A DNA stretch of 64,000 nt. Origin: Cyclaneusma minus. Lineage: Eukaryota; Ascomycota; Leotiomycetes; Marthamycetales; Marthamycetaceae. The position numbers and the translations under genes are program-made. The DNA lies in assembly GCA_037179335.1 (NCBI GenBank), contig JAKZHN010000006.1, forward strand, positions 620,001 to 684,000, read 5' to 3'. Below the pieces are notes generated by a model that was given only the letters and a program-made list of their open reading frames with translations, was not told the origin of the DNA and did no database searches. This document shows, one piece after another, positions 1-9,029 of this stretch (positions within the stretch are counted from its first letter, which is position 1; every line of letters starts with the position of its first letter).

Positions 1-495
1 GACTTTGGCAACGGCTCATCGAGAGGCGGCTACCAAGGCTACGGTCAGAATGGACGTGGCTCGCACCAGCAAGGTGGTCGTGGAGGTAATGGCAGAGGCG
101 GCGGCTATCGCGGAAACGGTGGCCCTCGTGGAGGAGGCTATCGTGGATCTGGCGGTCGAGGTGGCAATGGCAACAACTCTGGCGGTCGGGGCAGAGGGCG
201 AGGTGGCGGACCCAGCAATCACTACCGATCACTGGACGATGTTGGGCACGGCAATGCAGGAGGACAGCAGGGCGGTGGCTACGGCGGATCGGTTCCCTAC
301 GATGACGACTATCCTCTTGGACAAAGCTACGCACCTCCTGCTCAACAACATACCCCATACCAGCAGGGGCAGCAGCAAGGCTATCAGAACCAGAACTTCC
401 ACCCGTACCCGCAGTATCAGCAACCAGGTCAGGGTCAAGGCGACATGTCTGGTGGCGGAGGCTATGGTCAAGGGCCCCCTGGCAGCTTCTACTAG
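1..495 (+). CDS. C-terminal part of an RGG/RG-rich low-complexity RNA-binding-type protein (5' partial)
   Basis: The reading frame is open from base 1 to TAG at 493-495, giving 164 residues with no start inside the window. The first ~75 residues are dense in RGG, GGY and GNG repeats; the rest is a Tyr/Gln/Gly/Pro-rich tail with a short acidic PYDDDY patch and poly-Q clusters, ending in GSFY. Arginine-glycine repeats plus a prion-like Q/Y/G tail are typical of RNA-binding and RNP-granule proteins, and such arginines are usual methylation targets. The folded domain that would identify the protein (RRM, NTF2-like, helicase or La) lies upstream, so no family is assigned. A second frame over the same bases (from base 5) is also open, but its composition is an artefact of the GC-rich repeats. 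Confidence 0.75.
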   Translation, partial: DFGNGSSRGGYQGYGQNGRGSHQQGGRGGNGRGGGYRGNGGPRGGGYRGSGGRGGNGNNSGGRGRGRGGGPSNHYRSLDDVGHGNAGGQQGGGYGGSVPYDDDYPLGQSYAPPAQQHTPYQQGQQQGYQNQNFHPYPQYQQPGQGQGDMSGGGGYGQGPPGSFY

Positions 496-1352
496 ATGTG
501 TGGAATACCCGTTCAATGCTGTATCACTAGCTTCATTGTTGCATGCATGGTAGAGGCGTTTTTGGTGGGGTCGGGTGGTGTTCTTTCGGAGAATTGGGCT
601 GGAATATGTCCCATGCAGAGCTACATTTGCGAGGGGTGTAAGGGCTACAAAATTCAAGTTCTGGTGCAGTATTGACAGGACAGATGCCAAATTTCAAATG
701 GCAGTTGAACAAGAGAGATTGATCCATGTTTTTTTTTATGATAGTGAAAATGGCCGAGGGTATGCAGACTTTCTTCGTCTCATTGTTGATTGTAGAGAGC
801 CTTCTCTTCATCCCTTCTCCAGCAGCAATCCTGTGTAGTTTGATGGCAAAACACCCGGAGGATTAAAGGCGGCTGAGGTTTGGTAGGATGGAGGGAGGGA
901 GGGGTACATGGTTATTTGCGAGTGAAGGCTGCGACCGTGGTGGTACACAAGATAATTGGTGAGAAAAAGCAAAAGGGCCCCCAAATCAACTAGGGTTTAA
1001 TTGGGTGCCATAGTCTTCAACTTCGCTTCGCTTTCAGCCGTTCTCAGCCTCCTACGCCCTTGTTACAACATCAACTGACTTGCTGGGGGATCTCCAGCCG
1101 CTCTACCAGCGAGTGATCGCAGCAATTTTGTTCCTCGCCCCTAAAAACGGTTTTTGAGGCTTTAAAAAGTAATAAATACTTAGTAATGTAAGTACATTAT
1201 CTCTCTGCTGATCGTCAGATCTTCCTCATTGAAATACCTACGATGACATCCAGCGCTCTTTTCCATTGTTCTATACCTAGCTATCTTTCCATAAGGCGCA
1301 GAATGCCCACTGTTCGACTTGTTACCCTGGATCCAAAATAGCCCCAGTCATA
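496..1352. other. Intergenic region
   Basis: This holds the 3' flank of the RGG protein and the 5' flank of the membrane protein at 1353. Short open frames occur but none has convincing coding composition. A run of eight T at about 730 and AT-rich sequence at 1165-1200 are the only visible oddities. Confidence 0.5.
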
Positions 1353-2345
1353 ATGCAGAACATACTGCAGTATTTATTCATTTCTGGTTTTCTTTTCTTC
1401 TTCATCTCCGCCCCAGTTTCAGCATCTACCGCTCCCGCCGGCGCCCCGACAACATGCTATTATCCCGATGGAACGACAATCTCAACGGATAAACGCTGTG
1501 ATAACAGTACCAGCGGTCATTCATCCTGCTGTCAGTCTGAATGCATGACCAGCGGTCTATGTCTTGATAATGGCTACTTCTCACGAGGCAGCTGTACCGA
1601 CGCTACATGGCAAGATGATGCATGCGCCAAATACTGCCGCACCGGTGAGTTTTCACTTCCCTTTGCCCCTTCTTCAGAAAAGAATACACATAATTCTAAA
1701 GCACTTTACGTTATATATATACTCGGTTTAAGTATATATACATCACTGATATATACCTGGTACTCAGATTACCCCCAAGGCGGCAAATCCTTCAATCCCT
1801 GGCAGCGAATCGACGACAGCGACTCCCCACCCCACAACTGGTGCTGCGGCTTTCCCAACGTGATAAATTCAACCTACGCCGAATGCACAACCACCGAATA
1901 CCCCGTCGTCGCCGGTACGGTCTTTGCAAACATCGCTGCTGCCACTCCTCTGTCCAGTACCTCGGTGATTAGCAATTCAGCGATTAGCACTTCAGCGACT
2001 AGCACCTCGACGAGTAGTACTTCGTCAGCGACTTCATGTTCCGACAACGGGCCCAGCACAAATACAACTGCAATCGCAGTCGGAGTAGTCGAAGGCATAG
2101 CAGGGCTCATAGCAGCCGGCGTGTTAGGAACTCTGCTTGTAAGAGAGAAGAGACAGAGAAAGAGTTCGCTGGCCAGCAATGCTGAACTGCAGAAAGCCGC
2201 TGCGAGATCTCCTGGCCAGGGAGTGATGTTCAATCCGAATACGCGGTTTGCAGAGATGTCGGCGGTTGGCGAGAGATCAGAGCTGGAGGCTAATAATGGG
2301 TATATAGAGCTTGAGAGTCGAGACTCGAGAACGAGGCCAGGATAA
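1353..2345 (+). CDS. Secreted/plasma-membrane Cys-rich protein with one transmembrane helix
   Basis: ATG at 1353. An in-frame 123-nt intron (1645-1767, GTGAGT...TACTCAG) is likely: its translation is hydrophobic and unlike the rest, and removing it joins the Cys-rich segment smoothly (CRT to DYPQGG). The spliced protein is about 289 aa. Residues 1-24 form a hydrophobic signal sequence. A cysteine-rich ectodomain follows, with spaced CC, C-x3-C and CC pairs, then a Ser/Thr-rich stalk, then one membrane helix (about 199-222 after splicing), a basic stop-transfer stretch (REKRQRK) and a cytoplasmic tail of about 60 aa. This architecture is common in filamentous fungi for uncharacterised cell-surface proteins, some of them sensor-like. 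No enzyme motif is seen. The same-frame intron means the unspliced frame also looks complete; cDNA would decide. Confidence 0.75.
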   Translation: MQNILQYLFISGFLFFFISAPVSASTAPAGAPTTCYYPDGTTISTDKRCDNSTSGHSSCCQSECMTSGLCLDNGYFSRGSCTDATWQDDACAKYCRTGEFSLPFAPSSEKNTHNSKALYVIYILGLSIYTSLIYTWYSDYPQGGKSFNPWQRIDDSDSPPHNWCCGFPNVINSTYAECTTTEYPVVAGTVFANIAAATPLSSTSVISNSAISTSATSTSTSSTSSATSCSDNGPSTNTTAIAVGVVEGIAGLIAAGVLGTLLVREKRQRKSSLASNAELQKAAARSPGQGVMFNPNTRFAEMSAVGERSELEANNGYIELESRDSRTRPG

Positions 2346-3073
2346 TAGGAATGTATAGATTGGGAGATGTATTGAGGAAGTAGTAGATGTTGGAAACTGG
2401 AGTATACTACCCACATCTGGACTGGTAGACTATGCCCCTTTAATAAGCTGTATGAATTGCTTCGCTGAAGATGAAAGCTGGAACTAATATTCGGAAGCCG
2501 AGGGAGAAAGGGAGAAGAGTCAAGGAATAATAGAACTGAGAAGAGAAGCAAGAAAAGAGACGTGTTCCTCGAATGCTATTGATCTTTCTCTTGACCTGAT
2601 TCGACACGCCGTGGGCCCAGTGGACGAGTAACAGAAGTCCATGCGAAGTGCAAGAACTTGCTGTAACCGTGGGCCCTCTGAGATTTTCCACTTTGAGGGC
2701 TGTACCTCTCTCTTCGTGTATATTGATGCAATACTTTTAGGCAGACCGTACGGTATGCTTCTCCCCAACATATTTCCATTTCGCCGGAGGAGCGCGAAAT
2801 GTGAAGGGATTGCTCTCGAGACAAGCTTGTCTTGATGAAGCTATTGCGTCCCCAAACTAATAGAGAATACCCCTCCCGAATAAGAATTACTCCCATCACC
2901 GAATGCGGTCTCGATTCACTCACAGTTTTTCAAAAGTTCTACCTATCCATTTTTTACCAGAATCAAAATTCACCCTCCTACTGTGGCATCCATGCAAGCC
3001 GCGAAATCCACTATCTTTCTTTCTGAAGTCATACTGTCATCCCCATTCGAAAAGTCTTTACGGAAGTACAGCT
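2346..3073. other. Intergenic region
   Basis: Only short overlapping frames on both strands, without recognisable domains. It holds the 3' flank of the membrane protein and the probable promoter of the small gene at 3074. Confidence 0.4.
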
Positions 3074-3409
3074 ATGTCCCAAAATACTGGAAGGGCAGAC
3101 GACAGACCTGGGCGGTACCGACTTCTTTCCCTGGCTCGCGGTAGAGGGAGACGGCGAAGCTATTGTTCCGTTCATGAGCTGTGCAGAAATTGTTTGGAAG
3201 AAGAGTGGAGGGGTGACGGATATCTTGGGTTGAAGCTGGAAGAAAGCTATGAAAATGATTGTTTCGATGAGGCTGAGGAGCAAAGAGCGAGGCAAAGGGT
3301 GAGTTGGGAGAAGTATGAAGGAGGCTTCACGTTGGAGCGGCCTCCACCTTCACCGCAGAGCCTGGGTAGGGCTTGTTGGTTTGACACATTTCCGGGGGCA
3401 ATAGTTTGA
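3074..3409 (+). CDS. Small hypothetical protein
   Basis: The frame of 111 codons runs from ATG at 3074 (ATGTCCCAA) to TGA at 3407-3409. The frame is open further upstream, but that part is AT-rich and low in coding character, so the internal ATG is preferred. The protein is basic at the N-terminus (GRYRLLSLARGRGRRR), then has a short Cys/His segment (CSVHELCRNC) and an acidic Glu-rich middle. I do not recognise the family. The Cys spacing could bind a metal but matches no named finger. Codon use is only weakly biased, so it could be a non-coding open frame. Confidence 0.4.
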   Translation: MSQNTGRADDRPGRYRLLSLARGRGRRRSYCSVHELCRNCLEEEWRGDGYLGLKLEESYENDCFDEAEEQRARQRVSWEKYEGGFTLERPPPSPQSLGRACWFDTFPGAIV

Positions 3410-4187
3410 GAATACTTTGATCGAGTGGATTCGCTGTAGCTATGTACGGTTTCATACAACCAATAAGGCGTCTTAAGTACGAATGTGTCTAGAGATTGAA
3501 ACACTCACAGGCCACGTTGAGAACCTGGTTTCATCTCTGTCGACCCTCGACCCACGATGTCTATCCATGAAGTCGAGCAGAGAAGAAATGTAGGGAGTCA
3601 CAACCACCCGAGTGCAGTAGGAGAAGCACACGAGTTTTCTCAATAGGAACTTCCCACCATGCCTACACCGCAGACAAACCCTTGATTGATTGATTGCGAA
3701 TGATGGGTCTGCCTGAAGTGCAAGGGTAATCTTCCTCTAAACCAGGAACCGATTCGACACATTGAAAGTGCGAGCGGGCAGATATGAGAGGTGCAAGTTG
3801 TGATAAGAAAGGAATAGATGAAATGAATACTTCAGGCGATGGACAGCCTCGGCTGGGCATGAGTTATCACCGCGAGTCCGACTATGGTGGTCAACGATCG
3901 TCAGGCGATTCAACCAATTCCCTTGCTCTGAAGTTTTGTTGCACGTCAAATGGAGGGGTAATCCGCGAGTCTGCTCAGAATGCTGCGCAGGCATGACTGA
4001 GCCTCTGCTGGAAATCGATCATCAATCACGGGAAGGTCTCCAGTATTCACACACCTGAAGCGCGGGTTGGAATCGTAGATGTCGGTTGGAAAGCAGTTCA
4101 TTCGGCTAGTGGGGTCTCGAATAACAGCCCTGATCAAACTGCGCCCCACAATCCCATCCCTCGCAAGCCATTCATGCCATTCATGAT
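3410..4187. other. Intergenic region
   Basis: Contains the 3' side of the small hypothetical (plus strand) and of the eS26 gene (minus strand). Open frames here are short and mutually overlapping; no domain is seen. Confidence 0.4.
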
Positions 4188-4790
4188 CTAAGCAGTCGTA
4201 GTCTTGGCGGCAGCCTGGTTGGGGTTGACCTTCTTTCCGTCCTTGTTGTAGCGGACACGTGGGGGAGGAGCACGGTTGCGGCGACCCTCGCGCGAGCGGA
4301 CACTGTGAAAGCACCGTCAGCCCTGGTGTTCTTGCACGACCTACGGATGTTCGACCAAGGTTCATCTCAAGGCATCCAACTACGTACCGGACAATCTTGC
4401 CGTGAATGGCGCAAGAGACGCAGTACTGCAGCTTGAGGTACATCTTGGGAACGGTGTATTCAGGGAATACGGATGCATCAGAGATATCGCCTGCGGCAAG
4501 TGTCAGCGCATTGTCCTCTTTGTGTTCATGTATGTATGTTCGAGGGAGTTGAGGGTGGCGTTGCAGCATCACATACGGATGGCGGCGGACTCGACCATGT
4601 TGCGGATGGTGAATCTCTTGATTGCCTTGTCCTTGGGGGTACATCTCGAGCAGTTGGAGCAGCGGATGGGCTTGACGTGGCCGCGGCCCTTCTTGTTGCG
4701 ACCGCTATAGGAAAGTCAGTCGCGTTGCTCGTGTGCTTCGCAGCTATTGAAGGAGGGTGGATCGTACTTGGAAGCGCGCTTCTTGACCAT
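4188..4790 (-). CDS. RPS26: 40S ribosomal protein eS26 (RPS26)
   Basis: Four exons on the minus strand: 4768-4790, 4577-4704, 4388-4490 and 4302-4188. The introns are 63, 86 and 85 nt with GTACGA, GTATGT and GTACGT donors. The product is 122 aa, near the usual 115-119. It starts MVKKRASNGRNKKGRGHVKP and contains the family hallmarks: the zinc-binding CSNCSRC cluster, KDKAIKRFTIRNMVESAAIR, and the second Cys pair in YCVSCAIHGKIVRVRSRE, followed by the basic RNPPPR-like region and a short Ala/Thr tail. eS26 sits at the mRNA exit channel of the small subunit. The first coding exon encodes only eight residues, typical of fungal ribosomal genes. It is transcribed away from the ubiquitin-eS31 gene, 509 bp apart. 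Confidence 0.96.
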
Positions 4791-5299
4791 GATTGCTGAT
4801 TCTGCGATTTCTGGTCAGCTCAAAATCGACGTGGTTGCGAGCTGAGCAACTGGGCGCAGGCGGCACTCACTGAAGGGTGTGCTGGTTCAAATCGGCGTTG
4901 GGCGTTTGGTGGTTGTCGAGTTTCAAGATTGCTGGGCTAAAGTTCCAATTCGCCTCTCTCTCCAAAATCCGTGGCTGTTGCACTTAGCCCTAAGTGCCCT
5001 CCGCGCCACCGCTTGGCTAAGCGCAGGCCCCACTTTTTTCGCGAGCTAAATCGTCCAGCCCACGACCTCGACTTTTCTTCCTCCAACAACGACAACTGAC
5101 TTTGACCGCTGAGGGTGACAATCACAAATTGTCTAGGTACGTGGAGATCTTCTTCATTATTTGGACTACTCTAGGCTTTCGAGGCCATCGACTCTGCAAC
5201 TGCAACGCATTCGCGACGGCATCAGTGCGCACTGCACCGTCGCACTGCCACTCCACAAATCATCCACAAACGTCGCTGACCTCAAGTCTACAGGCAGTC
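4791..5299. promoter_or_regulatory. Shared divergent promoter of eS26 and ubiquitin-eS31
   Basis: The 509 bp between the two start codons must hold both promoters and both 5' leaders, since the genes are transcribed outward. The plus-strand leader of the ubiquitin gene is pyrimidine-rich with C/T tracts near 5070-5090 and 5250-5290, as usual for fungal ribosomal protein genes. No TATA box is evident. A shared regulatory region would help balance two small-subunit proteins. Confidence 0.6.
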
Positions 5300-5813
5300 A
5301 TGCAGATCTTCGTGAAGACCCTTACGGGCAAGACTATCACCCTTGAGGTGGAGTCTTCCGACACCATCGACAATGTCAAGTCCAAGATCCAGGACAAGGA
5401 GGGCATCCCCCCCGACCAGCAGCGCTTGATCTTCGCCGGCAAGCAGCTCGAGGACGGCCGCACCCTCTCGGACTACAACATCCAGAAGGAGTCCACTCTC
5501 CACCTCGTCCTGCGTCTGCGTGGAGGAGGCAAGAAGCGCAAGAAGAAGGTCTACACCACCCCCAAGAAGATCAAGCACAAGCGCAAGAAGACCAAGCTCG
5601 CTGTGCTCAAGTACTACAAGGTGGACGGCGATGGCAAGATCGAGCGTCTCCGCCGCGAGTGCCCCACCCCCGACGTAAGTATTCCGTGGTTACCGTGTGT
5701 TTGAGCATTTGCTAATCGATGTACAGTGCGGTGCCGGTGTCTTCATGGCCTCCATGGACAACAGACAGTACTGCGGTCGCTGCCACCTGACCTACGTGTT
5801 CGACAACAAATGA
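5300..5813 (+). CDS. UBI3: Ubiquitin-eS31 (S27a) fusion precursor
   Basis: Two exons, 5300-5674 and 5727-5813. The 52-nt intron has a GTAAGT donor, a GCTAAT branch-like site and a TACAG acceptor. The 153-aa product begins with canonical ubiquitin ([20 protein letters not shown], ending LRLRGG at residue 76), followed by the basic eS31 extension ([20 protein letters not shown]). The intron splits the C4 zinc finger: the first Cys (RRECP) is in exon 1, and CGAG and CGRC are in exon 2. Deubiquitinases normally cleave after Gly76, releasing ubiquitin and the ribosomal protein, the ubiquitin moiety acting as a cis chaperone for assembly. An upstream extension of the frame to about 5102 is 5' leader; the start at ubiquitin Met1 is unambiguous. 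A paired Lys48/Lys63 context typical of ubiquitin is retained. Confidence 0.97.
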
Positions 5814-6055
5814 TCTACTCGCTAAGGGAGGACCATTGTGCATGGGATACCGATTCGCCAATTTCGAAGGAGCTTGAGACATGTACAGGCCACTTCTCAG
5901 CTTGGAATTCTCAGACATAGCTTCCTAGGTTCTAATGCCAGTCGTCGCACACAAACCAAGCGTCCATGTCTTTTAATATCATGCTGTGATTGGAAATGTG
6001 AAATCCATGCTTGAAGTTTCCTGGGCCTTGCTGAAAATGCTATCTACCGGCCTTC

Positions 6056-7478
6056 TCAACTGAAGCCGTTCCTCAGGTTGTCGTACTTGGACTCGGGATA
6101 CTCTAGGCAGTTCTCCGAGCAGTCCAGCCGTCCTTCGAACTCGTCAACCACATTTCCGATCAGGCTCTCACTGCCAGGTTTGTCTGCGCTGCTCTCCCAC
6201 CACATAGCACCGCCCAATCCTTGGTCATTCACCCATTTTGCTTTCCACCGAGCCATTGCCACTGTATCATACGATACCATCACTCTCCTCGCTGGGTCGT
6301 AGCAGTAGCTAGCACCCGCCTCCTCATCCATAACCTCTTCAGCCCCCTCCAGCGGCAGCTTCTTGTAGTCATAGACACCCGCCTCCCACGTACCCTGTCC
6401 TCCACCATTATAAGGCTGCCCTGGCCCATCCGTATTCTCGAAAGCCCTTCCATAAAGTGGCATACCTACCACAATCTTATCCTTCCGCACCCCAGCCGCC
6501 TCATAATTATCGACAGCCTGCTGAGTAGAAAACTGCGTCGCAGCAGGGGACGATCCAGATGGGTACAGATTCGCCTGATGACCGGCAACTCCATCCCACG
6601 ACCCGGCATAATCATAAGCCATCAAGTTCCAGAAATCCAGATAGCGATCCATCCCTGCCAAGTCCAACTTCCCATAATTCTGCGGACCCGCTGGACTCGC
6701 CACCGTAAGTTCGAAATGCTTCTTCCCCTTACCCGCCTCTTCCAGCGCTCGTTCATACTCGTCCAGCTGTCTCCTAATTTCCTGCAACAACAACACAAGA
6801 TGTTGGGACTGTTCGGCATTGGCGGGATATTCCCAGTCAATGTCGAGACCGTCAAAACCTAAGTTTTTGAGCAGGGAGATGGCGGAGGAGGCGAAGGTGG
6901 AACGGCCGGTGGCGGTGGAGCAGGGGGCGGCGAAGTTGGACGAATAGGTCCAGCCACCGATGGAGAGGAGGATGCGGAGGGAGCGGTGCGAGCGCTTGAG
7001 GAGGTTGAGTTGCTTGAGGCAGCCGTAGAGGTTGGTGCCGGAGTCGTTCCAGGAGTCGCCGTCGAAGTGGATGTCGGTGTCTGCCCATGTGTCGGTGAGG
7101 AATCTGGGGGTTTCGTGTCAGGATTCGTGATACTTGGTGGAGTTTGAAGATCGAGACGGAAATAGCAGTCGAGAATTGAGTGCTGTGAACTGAAAGAAAG
7201 AAATGGATTCATGAAACTATGAAAATGAGACCAAATAAAGGTACCAGCTCACACTTCTCCGGTGTCTCGGACGTTGGCAAAGGCATATAAGACGTGGGTC
7301 AATTTGTCTGCTGGTAGCTCCTGGGGGAAATGCTTCCGTCCGTAGATGGCCCCTGATCTAGTCAGCCAAGTTGCCCTCCACTTCAATATGCATTTCTTCA
7401 AGAATCAGCTATCAAGAGTTGAAGGTACTCACAGTTGACGAAATACGCCACAGTTCTTTTTCCATCACCGGAAGCCAT
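6056..7478 (-). CDS. GH18 (class V) endochitinase, ChiB-like, without signal peptide
   Basis: Three exons: 7433-7478, 7253-7352 and 7103-6056. The introns (80 and 149 nt) have GTGAGT and GTGAGC donors. The product is 397 aa. It starts MASGDGKRTVAYFVN, directly followed by the first beta strand (WAIYGR), so there is no secretion signal. LLSIGGWTYSS is the SxGG motif and FDGLDIDWEYP is the DxxDxDxE catalytic motif, with Glu140 as the predicted acid. Downstream lie MAYDYAGSWD, GMPLYGRAF and MWWESSADK, all GH18 barrel signatures. The enzyme hydrolyses internal beta-1,4-GlcNAc bonds of chitin. Lack of a signal peptide matches the ChiB group of Aspergillus, linked to autolysis and cell-wall turnover. 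The C-terminus ends like Trichoderma Chit42, with no chitin-binding module. An unseen upstream exon carrying a signal peptide is possible but there is no evidence for it. Confidence 0.93.
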
Positions 7479-7614
7479 GGTTGAGGTTTCTGTGTTCGTT
7501 TGGTGGAAGAGAGGGAGCTGCGAGGCTGTCAGGGCCGAGTATGCAAGGTACGGTATGAAGATAGCTAGGCCGATCAGGAGTAAATTGAGGATTCTGAATT
7601 GAGCCAGCTTGACG

Positions 7615-7622
7615 GTTTTATA
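7615..7622 (-). promoter_or_regulatory. TATA box of the chitinase gene
   Basis: TATAAAAC on the minus strand, about 137 bp upstream of the chitinase ATG, with no competing start codon context between. Position and sequence fit a TATA-driven inducible promoter. Confidence 0.45.
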
Positions 7623-8057
7623 TCTTCAGAGGAGGGCTAAGTGTCTGGTTATTTAAGGATTGATGTGGTGCAGTTTAATGCGAAGCTCGGCGTTGTGGCT
7701 GTGAATATGGCTGTGTTGTGAATGAAGCAGGTTTCCTACGCCTGTTTGGTAAACAAAATCATGGGCCCCAGTTTTGCCACACGGTCCGTGAATCACACAT
7801 CGCGTTCCAGTGATCCATCATATTGAAGTTGCAAGGAGAGGAAAAGTCTTCTATGTTGTTCTCAAGACGGATTGTCTGTCTGAACGATCAAAACCATTGC
7901 GGAAGATCATCATCTCATTCTCTGTTCTGCTATTGCTCGGCATCTTAAAATGCCATGACCCCGCCCCATATGCTTCAAAATCCCCAACGCCTGTATTTCC
8001 CTATGCAATGCTATAAGAAAGAGGAAGCCGCCTAGCATTGTGACGATGCACACAGGA
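7623..8057. other. Intergenic region between chitinase promoter and J-protein 3' end
   Basis: Upstream flank of the chitinase and 3' flank of the J-protein gene, both on the minus strand. Nothing else is recognisable. Confidence 0.4.
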
Positions 8058-9029
8058 TCACGGTGGTCCCTCTGATTCCGGTTTTCGTGGTGTTGTTGGC
8101 CGAAGCCGAATCGTGCCATTCCCAGATTTCCCACGCATATCTGGGGCTGGCAGCAGCTTCCTGTGGCCATCTTCATATTCGGCCACAGGAAACACATAAG
8201 GGTCTCTCCGTCTCAGAAACGTAGTCACCCTTTCAGCCTTCGTATCGTAGTCTGTTACCGTGCTGTGCTTAGTCTGCGAGAGGTTCCGGCTAACCTCTCT
8301 GCTCTGTTCCTCCAACTGCGATTTGTATTTCATAGAGCTTGCCTCTATGCGCGTGAGTTGGCCGAAGCCTCCCACTACCGCAAAGATGAGAATCAGGGAC
8401 ACGAATGCGCTGTTCGAAACGTAGACGGGCTTGGGTGGTCCTTTTGCGTCCCGGGTGTACCACTCTTCCCAGTCCTCCCACGTAGCATTCTGGGTAGGTC
8501 CTCCAGTCGTCTGCCACGAGGGGTCGTTCGAATTGGGATGGTTTTTGAGTTCGGGCATGCCATTCCAGCCTGCACCCCAGCAGTCGTAGGCTTTTCTCTT
8601 GACCGGGTCCGACAATATGTTGTTGGCGGCAACAACTAGACGGTACCGCTCTGTTTTCACCGCGGACGATATATCGCTTGTGGTGTCATGGCTGTGTCGG
8701 TCGGGATGGTACAGCTTCACTAGCTGGTAGAAGGTGTGTTTCGAGTAGGGCGCTCCTTTCTTCTGGTTGAAGATCTGGTAGGGCGTCGGCATGCGGCCTG
8801 GCGGGCTGGTAGGCCATCGAAGCTCATCTCGGTGGCGGAAGACCCGGTTGAATTCATCGCTGACAGTTGCGTACGTTCGGCTTGCAGCGAATTGGCGTTG
8901 ATGTTGTGATGCCGCTGGTCTTGTTTCTGCCCGCGCTTGACTCCATGACGCTCTGAACTGTGGTGGGGCCGGGATGCTCTGCAGGCTGGAGTAGGAGGCG
9001 AAAGGCAAGGACGATTTCTTGATCAGCAT
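8058..9029 (-). CDS. Mitochondrial/membrane J-domain (DnaJ-like) co-chaperone
   Basis: Single exon, ATG at 9027-9029, 323 aa. Residues 1-55 are rich in Arg, Ser and Ala with almost no acidic residues, and end in RTYATVSDEF, like a mitochondrial presequence. A J-domain spans about 81-150 with YHPDRH (HPD at 108-110), the loop that stimulates Hsp70 ATPase. A single hydrophobic helix lies at about 204-224, followed by a charged, partly helical C-terminus. No Gly/Phe or zinc-finger region is present, so this is a class C J-protein with a membrane anchor. In fungi such proteins are generally uncharacterised and predicted for the inner mitochondrial membrane. The J-domain helix II/III is recognisable (LVKLYHPD, NNILSDPVKRKAYD). 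Confidence 0.85.
   Translation of the reverse strand: MLIKKSSLPFASYSSLQSIPAPPQFRASWSQARAETRPAASQHQRQFAASRTYATVSDEFNRVFRHRDELRWPTSPPGRMPTPYQIFNQKKGAPYSKHTFYQLVKLYHPDRHSHDTTSDISSAVKTERYRLVVAANNILSDPVKRKAYDCWGAGWNGMPELKNHPNSNDPSWQTTGGPTQNATWEDWEEWYTRDAKGPPKPVYVSNSAFVSLILIFAVVGGFGQLTRIEASSMKYKSQLEEQSREVSRNLSQTKHSTVTDYDTKAERVTTFLRRRDPYVFPVAEYEDGHRKLLPAPDMRGKSGNGTIRLRPTTPRKPESEGPP

Noticed and set aside
5102..5704. Ubiquitin gene starting at 5102 with 66 extra N-terminal residues
   Set aside because: Ubiquitin must start at MQIF; the upstream frame is 5' leader, and the downstream end reads through an intron.
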